Assembly: GCA_965232165.1 (NCBI GenBank)
Contig: CBDDOY010000002.1
Coordinates: 930,001-994,000 of the forward strand
Reading direction: 5' to 3'
Length of the DNA stretch: 64,000 nt
Source: UBA2779 sp965232165
GTDB lineage: Bacteria > Spirochaetota > Spirochaetia > DSM-2461
Made by a program: the position numbers and the translations under genes. The stretch's first letter is position 1, and every line of letters begins with the position of its first letter. This document shows positions 47,197 through 55,040 of the stretch, piece after piece. A model generated the notes under the pieces. The model was not told the origin of the DNA. It searched no databases and saw nothing but the letters and a program-made list of their open reading frames with translations.

Positions 47197-47443
47197 CAGC
47201 TCTCCACTCCCCGTCAATGAACATAGCAATGTCTCCTATCAACTTCATATCTTCCGTTAGATTTTGGCCGTAGTAAAAAGTCTCAGCATCTCCCATCGCC
47301 TTGTGGATGAGGGCACGTTTTACCTCGGCATTGCCGATGTCAAACTTCTCAAAGACATCAATCACCTCTGCTTCTTGGCTGCAATTACGCAGTGCCCCTA
47401 TAACAATGTCATTATTGGTTTGTTTTGCCATATCTGTTTTCAT
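47168..47443 (-). CDS. Small acidic protein overlapping the peptidase gene
   Basis: A 91-residue protein that I do not recognise. It contains EAEVIDVFEKFDIGNAEVKRALIHKAMG and ends in DGEWRADELYELPKG. It has no clear helix-turn-helix. Its end overlaps the peptidase start, so translation is coupled. In similar pairs the upstream gene encodes the peptidase's target or partner. Two strong inverted repeats lie upstream. Confidence 0.55.
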   Translation of the reverse strand: MKTDMAKQTNNDIVIGALRNCSQEAEVIDVFEKFDIGNAEVKRALIHKAMGDAETFYYGQNLTEDMKLIGDIAMFIDGEWRADELYELPKG

Positions 47444-47529
47444 CTACTTACTCCCTATGAAATACAATTAAATTCGTAATACTCAGAGGCTCTTTCAAAA
47501 ATCGGCTTGCGAAAGAGTTTTTTAAGCGT

Positions 47530-47574
47530 TTTGACAACTCTTTATGTAACGTTGTAACTTAAAGAGTTGTCAAA
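47530..47574. repeat. Inverted repeat (14 bp arms)
   Basis: TTTGACAACTCTTT at 47530-47543 and AAAGAGTTGTCAAA at 47561-47574 form a perfect stem with a 17-base loop. It lies in the promoter region of the small acidic gene and could be an operator, a hairpin or a terminator without a T run. Confidence 0.7.
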
Positions 47575-47592
47575 GAACTCCTCCTTCGTTTA

Positions 47593-47633
47593 AGTTGGAA
47601 TGCCAAAAGTCACCGCCTTTTGGCATTCCAACT
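47593..47633. repeat. Inverted repeat (17 bp arms)
   Basis: AGTTGGAATGCCAAAAG at 47593-47609 and its exact complement at 47617-47633, loop TCACCGC. It lies between two minus-strand genes (peptidase pair upstream promoter side and the IPT/TIG protein end) and may be a bidirectional terminator, though no T run is seen. Confidence 0.75.
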
Positions 47634-47707
47634 GTATAAGTATATCTCAAAAAAACAAGTTGTCTACCCAAGTATTGATCAAAAATACTGGGAAAACCAC
47701 ATTTTTT

Positions 47708-48064
47708 TCATATTGTTCTGAAGATTTTAGTTCCCTCCGCTCTTTTTCGCCTGTTATCAGGTTGTTTGTGGCTTTTCAACCATATAGAATCCTCCTTAAT
47801 ACTTTCGACAATGCTGTTGGCTACGATCTCACGTGAACCCACAATGAGTTTGGATTCTGCATTGGACAGTCCGAAATTACTCCCTTCAATAATGACTGTG
47901 TCGCCAAAGGTCGCTGAGATTGTGTCAATACGGGTAATGCGAGGCTGGCGTTGGCGAAGGAAGAGAAAGAGCATCAGAGCGAGAAGCACAATGCCCAGCA
48001 GCAGTATTGGCGCCACGCTAATTACGGATTTGAGTTCAATCACTGGTTTATTGGTTTTTTCCAT
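47708..48064 (-). CDS. Membrane-anchored IPT/TIG-like protein, probably truncated
   Basis: 118 residues: a short cytoplasmic start, one membrane segment (ISVAPILLLGIVLLALMLFLFL), then PRITRIDTISATFGDTVIIEGSNFG, the start of an IPT/TIG immunoglobulin-like fold. The sequence after about residue 90 (SIVESIKEDSIWLKSHKQ, basic end) no longer fits the fold, so the domain looks cut short. It overlaps the preceding gene by 17 bases in a three-gene run with the next two entries. Function unknown; probably an envelope protein. Confidence 0.55.
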   Translation of the reverse strand: MEKTNKPVIELKSVISVAPILLLGIVLLALMLFLFLRQRQPRITRIDTISATFGDTVIIEGSNFGLSNAESKLIVGSREIVANSIVESIKEDSIWLKSHKQPDNRRKRAEGTKIFRTI

Positions 48065-48500
48065 TGAAATGGAACTTTGACGAGGTATCCAGTATTCTTT
48101 CTAGGGAACTGCGAGAATTGTCGTCTAGGGGTTCCAGAAAGGGTGCCGCTTGAATTTCCATAGCGATTTCCACCGGCTGATTTTCCATTTTCGGTTGAAC
48201 CGCAAGTAGCAGATGACCAATTTCGGAGGGGTATATGGTGAACACCGTCCGCAATTTCCCTTCAGGGCCTTCCAGGGATACACCAATCTCCCGGCCGGGA
48301 ATGGTTATCCTGCTGACCGTGGTAGACCATAACACGGTGCTGTTTTCGACTGAACTGACGGTCACATCGACAATGAACAGCAGGGAGGCGTCGAGAATTT
48401 TCTGAAAAATTGCTGTATCCTGCTGTGAGCCGGCACTCTGGGCATCCAGTTGGGCGGTCATACCGGACAGTACGAGGAATAAGAATGCTACGGCAATCAA
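48048..48500 (-). CDS. Secreted or envelope protein, unknown function
   Basis: 150 residues with an N-terminal signal peptide (VAFLFLVLSGMTAQLDAQS) and a beta-rich body, containing VDVTVSSVENSTVLWSTTVSRI and GVSLEGPEGKLRTVFTIYP. I do not recognise the family. It overlaps its neighbours on both sides (4 and 17 bases), so the three minus-strand genes are translated as one operon. Confidence 0.55.
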   Translation of the reverse strand: MIAVAFLFLVLSGMTAQLDAQSAGSQQDTAIFQKILDASLLFIVDVTVSSVENSTVLWSTTVSRITIPGREIGVSLEGPEGKLRTVFTIYPSEIGHLLLAVQPKMENQPVEIAMEIQAAPFLEPLDDNSRSSLERILDTSSKFHFNGKNQ

Positions 48501-48967
48501 CGGAAACTCACAATGCCGGGCTGTCGAATAACCAGGCGCCTCCCGGATGTTGTAATGGGCAGTTTGAAGGGCAGTATATGGGAATTCTCAACGTCTATGC
48601 CCTGAGAGCCTTCAAGCATCGATGAAAAATCTTCCAATTCCCCGGTGCTGAAGGATATCGAGACAACGGTGGATGGTTGCGAACGCTGATCCAGAACCAC
48701 AATTGGCGGCTGTGTCCTCTTTAACAGGGGAAGTATGTTGAGAAACATGGATGTGAAGAGTATTGCCAGCACAATGACAGCCGCGGGGATGGCAGGACCA
48801 TTCGTCCCCTGAAACCTGATAATTGAAGTTTGAAGAAGTTGGCCTGTTTGGCATACTGCCAAAAATTGGAGCGGCTTTGAGCGATGGGCGGAACGCTCCC
48901 AATACTGCTCTGTATCATCACTCGCTGGGCATTGAACTGTTCCAATGTATTCCGGCAGGGAAGACAT
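48497..48967 (-). CDS. Membrane-anchored protein of unknown function, 5' end uncertain
   Basis: The supported part is a membrane segment (IPAAVIVLAILFTSMFLNIL) followed by about 80 extracytoplasmic residues with VVLDQRSQPSTVVSISFSTGE and the ending RRLVIRQPGIVSFR. The open frame extends upstream into sequence next to the reverse-transcriptase relic, and no good start or ribosome-binding site precedes the membrane segment, so the gene may have been cut at its 5' end by the same rearrangement. It is the first of three overlapping genes. Confidence 0.45.
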   Translation of the reverse strand: MSSLPEYIGTVQCPASDDTEQYWERSAHRSKPLQFLAVCQTGQLLQTSIIRFQGTNGPAIPAAVIVLAILFTSMFLNILPLLKRTQPPIVVLDQRSQPSTVVSISFSTGELEDFSSMLEGSQGIDVENSHILPFKLPITTSGRRLVIRQPGIVSFR

Positions 48968-49040
48968 TGGCTAATATGGCTGCCCTCCTCAAGCACTTTT
49001 CGCAGGCTATTGAAAAGAATCTTATCAGCGGCCTGTCAGT

Positions 49041-49379
49041 TCATTTCCCTTTAAGACATGCATAATTGTCGAAAATCATCTGTTTCTCGAAATACGGCTC
49101 CGTGATTCTGGTTATTGCATGATGTAAAACACGTTGGGGAAATGAGGCGGCGCAAACCATTCGTTCCTTGGGATCATGAACCTTGAAGTAATGATAGCCG
49201 CCGACTTCAACACATTCCCGCATTAATGACACCTGCAATGCCTTCAGGTTAGCTTCAAGGTTAATCGCAAATAAACGCACATCCGATTTTGCGGATTTGT
49301 TTTTTTGCGCATTATAGAAAGCCGGCAGCAAATTATCCCAAATATGGATAAGATGATACAAATTCCCTGCCCGTCTCAT
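49041..49379 (-). pseudogene. DGR reverse transcriptase, N-terminal fragment
   Basis: 112 residues matching the start of diversity-generating-retroelement reverse transcriptases: RRAGNLYHLIHIWDNLLPAF, then NLEANLKALQVSLMRE, YHYFKVHDPKERMVCAASF and QRVLHHAITRITEPYFEKQ, ending at NYACLKGK where the family continues into the catalytic domain. The frame stops there. It lies just after the catalytic-core fragment on the same strand, so the order of parts is reversed and at least two copies of the gene or a rearrangement are implied. Not functional. Confidence 0.85.
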
Positions 49380-49782
49380 ATTTCTTTTTTATCTACATAT
49401 CGCCCGTAAGATCGGAAAACCAGATTATGCTTAAGGGCACCTCCAAAAAACCCATTTAGTTCTTGACTCGATCTTTTCCGCCGCTACTGCGTTGTCAAAA
49501 TGCTCACGCAGCTTAAGCTACGCCTTTAGATTTTGCCGCCTTGTATCGACAAAAAATTTAATCAGGTGTGTACCGCAGGGCGTAGCCCGAGGAACACACC
49601 GCCACTTCGTCAATTTCCTGAAGCTGTTTTTTAGAGGTATCCTTAACAAAGTGATCTAGGGGATTCAGATAGAAATTCGCAAAAACCTGACTTGTCAAAT
49701 TGCCAATGGGCAGCCCTTTTCCCCGGCAGCCGTCGATGAAGTCCGGCGTGATCAGTCTGTTAATTCTTTTCCTGACAGTGTA
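49376..49782 (-). pseudogene. DGR reverse transcriptase, catalytic-core fragment split by a MITE
   Basis: The minus strand reads RKRINRLITPDFIDG, then GKGLPIGNLTSQVFANFYLNPLDHF, the hallmark motif of group II-intron/DGR reverse transcriptases, up to 49643. MITE copy E interrupts it. If the MITE and one TTAA are removed, the frame continues as VKHNLVFRSYGRYVDKKEI and stops; this is the YxDD region, but the second Asp is replaced because the relic breaks right there. Upstream of the fragment the frame is closed. It lies downstream of the FGE-lipoprotein gene, the usual place for a DGR reverse transcriptase. Confidence 0.85.
49435..49642 (+). repeat. MITE copy E (TTAA target duplication, with extra insert)
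   Basis: Ends GGGCACCTCCAA / TTAGAGGTATCC with TTAA on both sides (49431-49434 and 49643-49646). At about 49559-49606 the core contains an extra ~45 bases with their own short stem (GGTGTGT / ACACACC). Inserted in the reverse-transcriptase relic. Confidence 0.85.
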
Positions 49783-49906
49783 TTAAGCGGATTCAAGAAG
49801 TCCCGGACCGCAGCGAATTTTGGGTATGGAAACAACCACATTCTTCGGGGCATTATACTCTATTTACCCGAAAGCCATCACACCGCCAAAATATTCGCAC
49901 CCTCCC

Positions 49907-49975
49907 GCCGTTCCAGCCCCTCCAGCCGTTTCGGCCTCATCCTTCGGCCTTTTCGGCTGTTTCGGCTGGAACGGC
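49907..49975. repeat. Hairpin downstream of the variable-region-like gene end
   Basis: Perfect 12-bp arms GCCGTTCCAGCC (49907-49918) and GGCTGGAACGGC (49964-49975), with several nested GGCC/CGGC repeats in the loop. It begins 37 bases after the FGE-lipoprotein stop codon. DGR targets often have a hairpin or cruciform just past the variable repeat; it may equally be a terminator, but there is no T run. Confidence 0.6.
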
Positions 49976-50011
49976 CTCCTCCTTCTCCGGCTGTCGTGCT
50001 GCCGGATGCTT

Positions 50012-50137
50012 TCAAAACTCACGCCGAACAAGCCGGAAACCCAGGTTGTAGCCGCTACTCCCCGGGCCATTGCCGCCGCGGTAGGCCGAACGCAGGACCC
50101 CGGCGCCACTGAGCCAACTGCCGCCGCGATTAACACG
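50012..50137 (-). other. Variable-region-like end of the FGE-lipoprotein gene
   Basis: The last 41 codons encode VNRGGSW at the start, then alternating small residues (Gly, Ser, Asn, Leu, Val) in NNC-type codons, then YNLGFRLVR. This spacing of constant residues and free positions is that of a DGR variable repeat in a C-type-lectin/FGE fold. A matching template repeat with AAC codons was not found in the window. Confidence 0.6.
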
Positions 50138-51136
50138 GTCCGAGCCCGAAGCGGGTCCCCTGGGATTGCTCTGACTCCCCGAAGAATAAGACCCATACCA
50201 GTCCCAGCACCACTCCCACACGTTCCCGCTCATGTCATAGAGGCCCATCTCGTTGGGGGCCTTCCTTCCCACAGGCTGGGTTTCACCCCCGCTGTTACCA
50301 CCATACCAGGCCACTTCTCCGGGACTGTGCCCTCCCGCATATTTATAGCCATTGGAGGAATTCCCCCCACGGGCCGCATACTCCCATTCGGCCTCCGTGG
50401 GCAGCCTGTACCCGTTTGCGCTCCAGTTTGCCGTTACGCTGGTTCCGTTTATCGTGTAGACAGGGGTCAGGCCCTTTTGAACGCTTAGCACATTACAGTA
50501 CTCCACCGCATCATACCAGCTCACTTGCTCCACAGGAAGATTATCCCCGCTGAACCGTGACGGACTGCTCCCCATCACTTCACGCCATTCCTTCTGCGTC
50601 ACCTCGTACTTGCTCATATAAAACGTACTCACCGTCACCTGGTGTACGGGCTCCTCATCGCTGTCTCCTGTCGTGGAGCCCATTTGAAAGCGGCCCCCTT
50701 CTACGTAGATGAAGTCATCGGATACTATGGTGAATGCCTCCCAGCCCGTCCACGGGCCCCATCCGCCGTCCTTCTTCGCCGCTGCCCGCCAGTAGTAGTA
50801 GGTTCCGGTTTCCAGATTGGCCTTGGGTGCCATTATATTGCTCTTGAAGGTATCCCCGCTGTATATAGCTTCTGTGGAGAAGTCCCGGCCTGCGGATATT
50901 TCCAGCCGGTAGGCTTCTGCTCCGATGACTTCGCTTGCTTCAAATCGCTGAGAGAATATTGTCCCGGATGTATGGGTTTGTATTTCGTCTGCATTCTCCA
51001 CCGTGAAGTAGCCCTGATAGGCCGGGGCATGCGGGTCCAGGGGGCTGTTCAGTCTGTTCAGAATATCCCCCGGACAACTGCCCATCACGGTGATAATAGC
51101 CATGCCGGCCATAACCCGAAGAGAAGGACACTTCAT
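50012..51136 (-). CDS. Surface lipoprotein with FGE-sulfatase (C-type-lectin-like) domain
   Basis: A 374-residue lipoprotein (lipobox ending at Cys21, VMGSC). Residues about 30-140 look like a fibronectin-III-type domain (YRLEISAGRDFSTEAIYSGDTF, TYYYWRAAAKKDGGWGPWTGW). From about 143 comes a full FGE/SUMF1-like domain: FIYVEGGRFQMGS, VTVSTFYMSKYEVTQKEW, NLPVEQVSWYDAVEYCN, YRLPTEAEWEYAARGG, GLYDMSGNVWEWCWDWYG and GGSW...GFRLVR. This is the fold of Treponema TvpA-like DGR targets. The enzyme's catalytic cysteine pair of true formylglycine makers is not seen, so it is probably a binding protein on the cell surface. It overlaps the caspase gene by 4 bases. Confidence 0.88.
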   Translation of the reverse strand: MKCPSLRVMAGMAIITVMGSCPGDILNRLNSPLDPHAPAYQGYFTVENADEIQTHTSGTIFSQRFEASEVIGAEAYRLEISAGRDFSTEAIYSGDTFKSNIMAPKANLETGTYYYWRAAAKKDGGWGPWTGWEAFTIVSDDFIYVEGGRFQMGSTTGDSDEEPVHQVTVSTFYMSKYEVTQKEWREVMGSSPSRFSGDNLPVEQVSWYDAVEYCNVLSVQKGLTPVYTINGTSVTANWSANGYRLPTEAEWEYAARGGNSSNGYKYAGGHSPGEVAWYGGNSGGETQPVGRKAPNEMGLYDMSGNVWEWCWDWYGSYSSGSQSNPRGPASGSDRVNRGGSWLSGAGVLRSAYRGGNGPGSSGYNLGFRLVRREF

Positions 51137-54111
51137 CTTGGCCTCCCATGGAGCGGATGTTCGGCCTGAAGCCGCGCCTGTTCGGCGCCGTACAGAATCA
51201 CCCTGTCATTCAGCGTGTTACGCTCTTCGATGAGCCTGGCCCGGCTTGGGCCAAACACGAGAAGTCCCGTACCGGCAGCCGAGCCTATACCGCCGGTAAT
51301 CGCTCCCAGGATGAAGAGAAGGTTGTAGGCTTCTAAGTCATTGCGGGCCGATTGCATATCTATGCTGCTGCCGGAGCTATTATAGGCATTTTCCGCTTCT
51401 GCGGCCTGGAGGGCGCTGAATCCCATCACCCCCAATCCCAGAATACCGAGGCCCAGAAGTGTGCCCCCGGCTATGCTTCGGGGTTTGCTGCGGGTCAGTC
51501 TTTTCTCAATCTGCTTTAACTTGGCCTGCGCACTCTCCATTTGGTACCGCGCCGAAAGAGGCAGTTCGTTCAATGACAATTCCAGGGTTTGTCGACCCCT
51601 TACGCTCAGCGGCTGAATCACGGCGTTGTAGGGGTCTTCCCTGCGGCTGAGCGCCAGACTGTACTCGCCAGGCGCCGCCCGAACCTGTAAGGACCGTCCA
51701 CTTTGCTTAAGACTCACCTCCTTCACATGGCCCTCCATGTCATAGAATTTCCCTTCGGCGCTGATATTGTCAGGCAGGGTGATATTCACTTCTCCCGCCA
51801 CCTGAACGCCCATTTCCCTGAAGCCCACATGCCGCAGCACGGCCTGCCGTCCGTTCATGTCCAGACGCCCAGAAGCGCTCCTGTCCAGCCACCGGCCTTC
51901 AACGCGGTAGTCATGCCCTCCATCGGCCGTCGCGAAAATCAATTCCGCTCCTTCTGTCCGAACCTCTTTCTCTATTCCGGCCAGGGTAATACGTGTTTCC
52001 ACGGGCAGTCCGGTGAACACCGCTATCCCCTGCCTGTGCATCTTGTCAGGGGTGGCGACGGCAGCGGCATTGATTCCGGCATGAAGATTGATCGCGTATA
52101 CCCGGCGTCTGCCGTCGGGCCAAATGTACTCCGCCCGCACCGTTCCCAGTTCCTTCTCATCCTCCGCAATATAGGTAAGGCCGGTCTGTCCGGCCGCCTT
52201 GCCGTTCAGGCTCACCTCGGCCTCGCTGCCCGTACCCGATTCCAGCCGCAGAACGGCCGCTATGGGCTTCACCTCTCCGGCTGTACTCACCGCTATCGCA
52301 CCGCTGCCGCTGCCGCTGCGGGTCAGTTCCAAATCATTTTCCAGCAGGTTTAACACACGGGTCTCCACCGGCTGGAACACCCAGACATCGGGGTAGAATT
52401 CGAAGACAGTATAGGTGATCTCCCCGGCCAGCCCTCCGGATTGATCGGCGCTGTAGACCCGGTAATACTCATCACGCAGCGCATCCCGTCCACGGCTCTT
52501 GAGGGTGTAGGACACCGGCACGGTGAAGGCCGCCTGCTGAATCTCTGCCCTCACCTCCATGGGGAAACGCTTCTCCTCGGCGTTGAAATTGGCCACGCTC
52601 ACCCTGGCCGCGGCGGCCCCCAGGGTGAAGCGGCTGCCGCTCAGTTCCGCCTTGCTTCGGCGAAGCTGTCCCTCGATGCCCGACAACTGTTCCCTCCTGG
52701 CATTCTTCAGTTCGGCACGCCTGCGTCCCAGTTCCGCTCTCTGCTCCGCCCTGATTTCCGCCGTCATTCCGGCGATGAGTTTGTCGTATTCGGCCTGGGT
52801 TTCAAAGGGCTCCTTGGGGTTATTGACCATCACGGCATCGGCACGCTGATCGTAGAGGGCCTTTACTTCCTTCTCCATCTGGGCAGCGGCTTCATCAAAC
52901 CGGGATTCAATCTCCGAAATATTGCGGTTGATTCCGACTATGGTTTCAAGCTGTGCCCACACGTCCAGTTCGGCGTCGGCATCCAGGCGCAGGCGGTCGA
53001 GTTCGGCCCGTCTCTCCCCGGCCTGCTTCTCCAAATCCGCCCGCTGTGCGACAAGCTGTGCATCCATCTGGGCTCGGAGCGCATCTTCGGACTGCCGCTG
53101 TTCCAATACCCGGCGGGCCTGCTCCGCTATGTCGGCGAGTTGTTCGGCCTGCAGGCGCTTGGCGGCCTCTTCGGCCCTGGCCCGGCGCTGTTCGGCCTCC
53201 AGACGCTGCTTCTCGTTCTGAGAACGGGCGGCGGCAATGGCCTCCTGTCTCAGGGCTATCGCCTGCTTGAGTTCGGTTAATTCTTTATTGACCGCATCGG
53301 TGCGGAGGCTGGCGTTGGCCAGTTCCTCCACTGCGCCCAGATACACTTCCCCTGTGTAGGAGGCATTGAACCACGGCGTCTGCTTCCCGCCGGTAATGTT
53401 CCGCACCGTGCCGTTGATGCGCCGCATCAGGGCGCTGACTTCCAGTCCCGGCGTCGCCGCATGCTCAATGAAGGCCCGTGTGAAGGGGCTGTTGCGGTCC
53501 CGCCCGTCCTGGGCCACATCCCCCGGACTGGTGGCAAACACAATCATGCTGCCCTTGCCGCCGCCGCTCATCGCCGCCAGGCCCCGTCCGCCGGCGCTTC
53601 GGCCCGTGAAGAAAGGATTGTCCCGGCAGGCATCCAGCACCACCATGTTGAAGGCCGCCTGGCCCCTGTCCATGGCTGCCACTATTCGGTCCACACTCAC
53701 GGCCCGGTCTATGAGCTGATACTCGTCCCTTATTTCCGCCGTCACCGGAATGATGTAATTGGTTCCCTCATATTCCACCCCGTGCCCGGCGTAGTAGAAG
53801 AGGGCCAGTTCGGTCCCCCGTCGGGACACCTGGTTCTGAAACTCATCCACCGCCCGCTGGATATCGCCCTTGCTGGCGTCCAGCACCCGATTCACGGTGA
53901 ATCCCAGGTTCTCCAGGGTTGCACCGATGTCCTGGGCATCGTTCAGCGGGTTTTTCAATTGCGGCGTATGCTCATACGCGCTGTTGCCGATTACCAGGGC
54001 GACACGGGAGCCGTCAGAGGTCTGCGCAAATAAGGCCGGGGCAAGCACGAACAGCATCGCTGCGAGGGCTGCCGTCAAGGGAAGGGGGTCAGGGCGAATC
54101 TCAACTTTCAC
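51133..54111 (-). CDS. Secreted caspase-family (metacaspase-like) protein
   Basis: A 992-residue protein. After a signal peptide (LTAALAAMLFVLAPALFAQ) come a caspase domain with the His motif FYYAGHGVE (His110) and Cys motif VVLDACRDNPFF (Cys162), a long coiled coil (about residues 265-500, rich in Glu, Arg, Ala), a beta-rich region of several hundred residues, and near the C-terminus two membrane segments (IAGGTLLGLGILGLGVMGF and FILGAITGGIGSAAGTGLL). It should cut proteins after a basic residue in the periplasm or at the envelope. The start is GTG with AGGAG upstream. It is the first gene of an operon with the FGE-lipoprotein, whose product may be its substrate, ligand sensor or partner. 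Confidence 0.88.
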   Translation of the reverse strand: MKVEIRPDPLPLTAALAAMLFVLAPALFAQTSDGSRVALVIGNSAYEHTPQLKNPLNDAQDIGATLENLGFTVNRVLDASKGDIQRAVDEFQNQVSRRGTELALFYYAGHGVEYEGTNYIIPVTAEIRDEYQLIDRAVSVDRIVAAMDRGQAAFNMVVLDACRDNPFFTGRSAGGRGLAAMSGGGKGSMIVFATSPGDVAQDGRDRNSPFTRAFIEHAATPGLEVSALMRRINGTVRNITGGKQTPWFNASYTGEVYLGAVEELANASLRTDAVNKELTELKQAIALRQEAIAAARSQNEKQRLEAEQRRARAEEAAKRLQAEQLADIAEQARRVLEQRQSEDALRAQMDAQLVAQRADLEKQAGERRAELDRLRLDADAELDVWAQLETIVGINRNISEIESRFDEAAAQMEKEVKALYDQRADAVMVNNPKEPFETQAEYDKLIAGMTAEIRAEQRAELGRRRAELKNARREQLSGIEGQLRRSKAELSGSRFTLGAAAARVSVANFNAEEKRFPMEVRAEIQQAAFTVPVSYTLKSRGRDALRDEYYRVYSADQSGGLAGEITYTVFEFYPDVWVFQPVETRVLNLLENDLELTRSGSGSGAIAVSTAGEVKPIAAVLRLESGTGSEAEVSLNGKAAGQTGLTYIAEDEKELGTVRAEYIWPDGRRRVYAINLHAGINAAAVATPDKMHRQGIAVFTGLPVETRITLAGIEKEVRTEGAELIFATADGGHDYRVEGRWLDRSASGRLDMNGRQAVLRHVGFREMGVQVAGEVNITLPDNISAEGKFYDMEGHVKEVSLKQSGRSLQVRAAPGEYSLALSRREDPYNAVIQPLSVRGRQTLELSLNELPLSARYQMESAQAKLKQIEKRLTRSKPRSIAGGTLLGLGILGLGVMGFSALQAAEAENAYNSSGSSIDMQSARNDLEAYNLLFILGAITGGIGSAAGTGLLVFGPSRARLIEERNTLNDRVILYGAEQARLQAEHPLHGRPR

Positions 54112-54176
54112 TTTGTTTCTCCTATTCTTAATTCAGCATGGTAAAAGAGTCCAGTATTCCATGGCGTTATGAGGTT

Positions 54177-54205
54177 ATTGTATAAAAAAAATTTTCGCCT
54201 GTGAA
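54177..54205 (-). promoter_or_regulatory. Candidate promoter of the caspase-FGE operon
   Basis: On the minus strand TTCACA (54200-54205) and TACAAT (54177-54182) are 17 bases apart, with an A/T-rich spacer. They lie about 65-95 bases before the GTG start of the caspase gene. Confidence 0.4.
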
Positions 54206-54322
54206 CATGTCTATACAATGTTTTACATCTTTTTAAGAGCCTCTTTGGAAGAATGCTGCGGAAAGCCCGGATATGATTTTTGATTTCTGCGCTCTGCCGT
54301 ACACAATATAATACTAATGGAG

Positions 54323-54448
54323 GCGCAAGGGATTGCAGCGGAAATGCCGCCGGCTGCCCCGGCGATTGGCAATGAGCCGGAAGGCAGGCAGCCGGATTAA
54401 GGCATTGGAGCGGAAAGCCCGACCCGAAGGGTTGCGCCCAAGTATTGG
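54323..54448 (+). repeat. GC-rich structured repeat, copy 3
   Basis: Outer arms CCGGCTGCC / GGCAGCCGG pair perfectly. Compared with copy 1 two positions differ and both are compensated on the other arm. It stands between the caspase operon promoter and the array-gene remnant. Confidence 0.7.
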
Positions 54449-54656
54449 TTTCTTAAGTTACGGGACATTGGCTGGGTGGAAATTTATGCAGACACTTACG
54501 AAGATGACTGTTACCCCCTGCCAGTATACAGTGATTCCTTATCGGGTTTAGGGCCATGGGTAAATTGAACATAGATTTTTCTACAGAAAGGAGGCTCTTC
54601 GGAGCGATGACTGCGGGAAGGGCTTGCTGATTCAAATCGTGACAAGCTTGGGGACA

Positions 54657-54985
54657 CTGTATTTTCCCTGAGCCGCCCTGCCGGAACAGCAGAAGTTCTT
54701 CTTTAGAGGAACCATTGTTTCAGAAACCATCATAGCCGTGGCAATACTTTGTTCTGCGGAAAAGTCGCCTGCGCTTACGAACCCAAGATCACCCCTGATC
54801 ACTTCTTTAAGTTCCAGTTGCGTGATTTCCTAGGCATCTGCGGCTACCGTGTTGAGTCAGAACACGAGATGCTGCATCTTCCTAAAAAACTGTATGCCCT
54901 CGTCATCGGGGAAGGCTCAGCAGCCGCCAGTGATTTCAAGATTTTCGACTGCTTCTCCAATCTGCTCAGCTATAGGCACCTCTAA
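54657..54985 (+). pseudogene. Lone 5' remnant of the array gene
   Basis: From about 54657 the sequence matches the region upstream of array unit 1 (CCCTGAGCCGCCCTGCCGG), then the gene's first ~70 codons: KITPDHFFKFQLRDFLGICGYRVESEHEMLHLPKKL, to DFKIFDCFSN. It stops soon after in sequence that ends in a MITE-like end (GGCACCTCTAAG). It is more diverged than any array unit. It shows that the gene once existed here as a single copy and shares its 5' flank with unit 1 only. Confidence 0.85.
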
Positions 54986-55040
54986 GTCTTTTAATGACTG
55001 TTTGCCGCGATAAATACATCCCGATAAACCTTTACATCCT

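Noticed and set aside
48612..49035. Possible C-terminal piece of the DGR reverse transcriptase (QYAKQANFFKLQ)
   Set aside because: A short resemblance to the family's closing segment, but split over frames and too weak to list as a feature.
51130..54111. Several long plus-strand frames opposite the caspase gene (52441-53280, 53461-54033)
   Set aside because: They mirror a GC-rich minus-strand gene with strong domain evidence and show no recognisable protein features.
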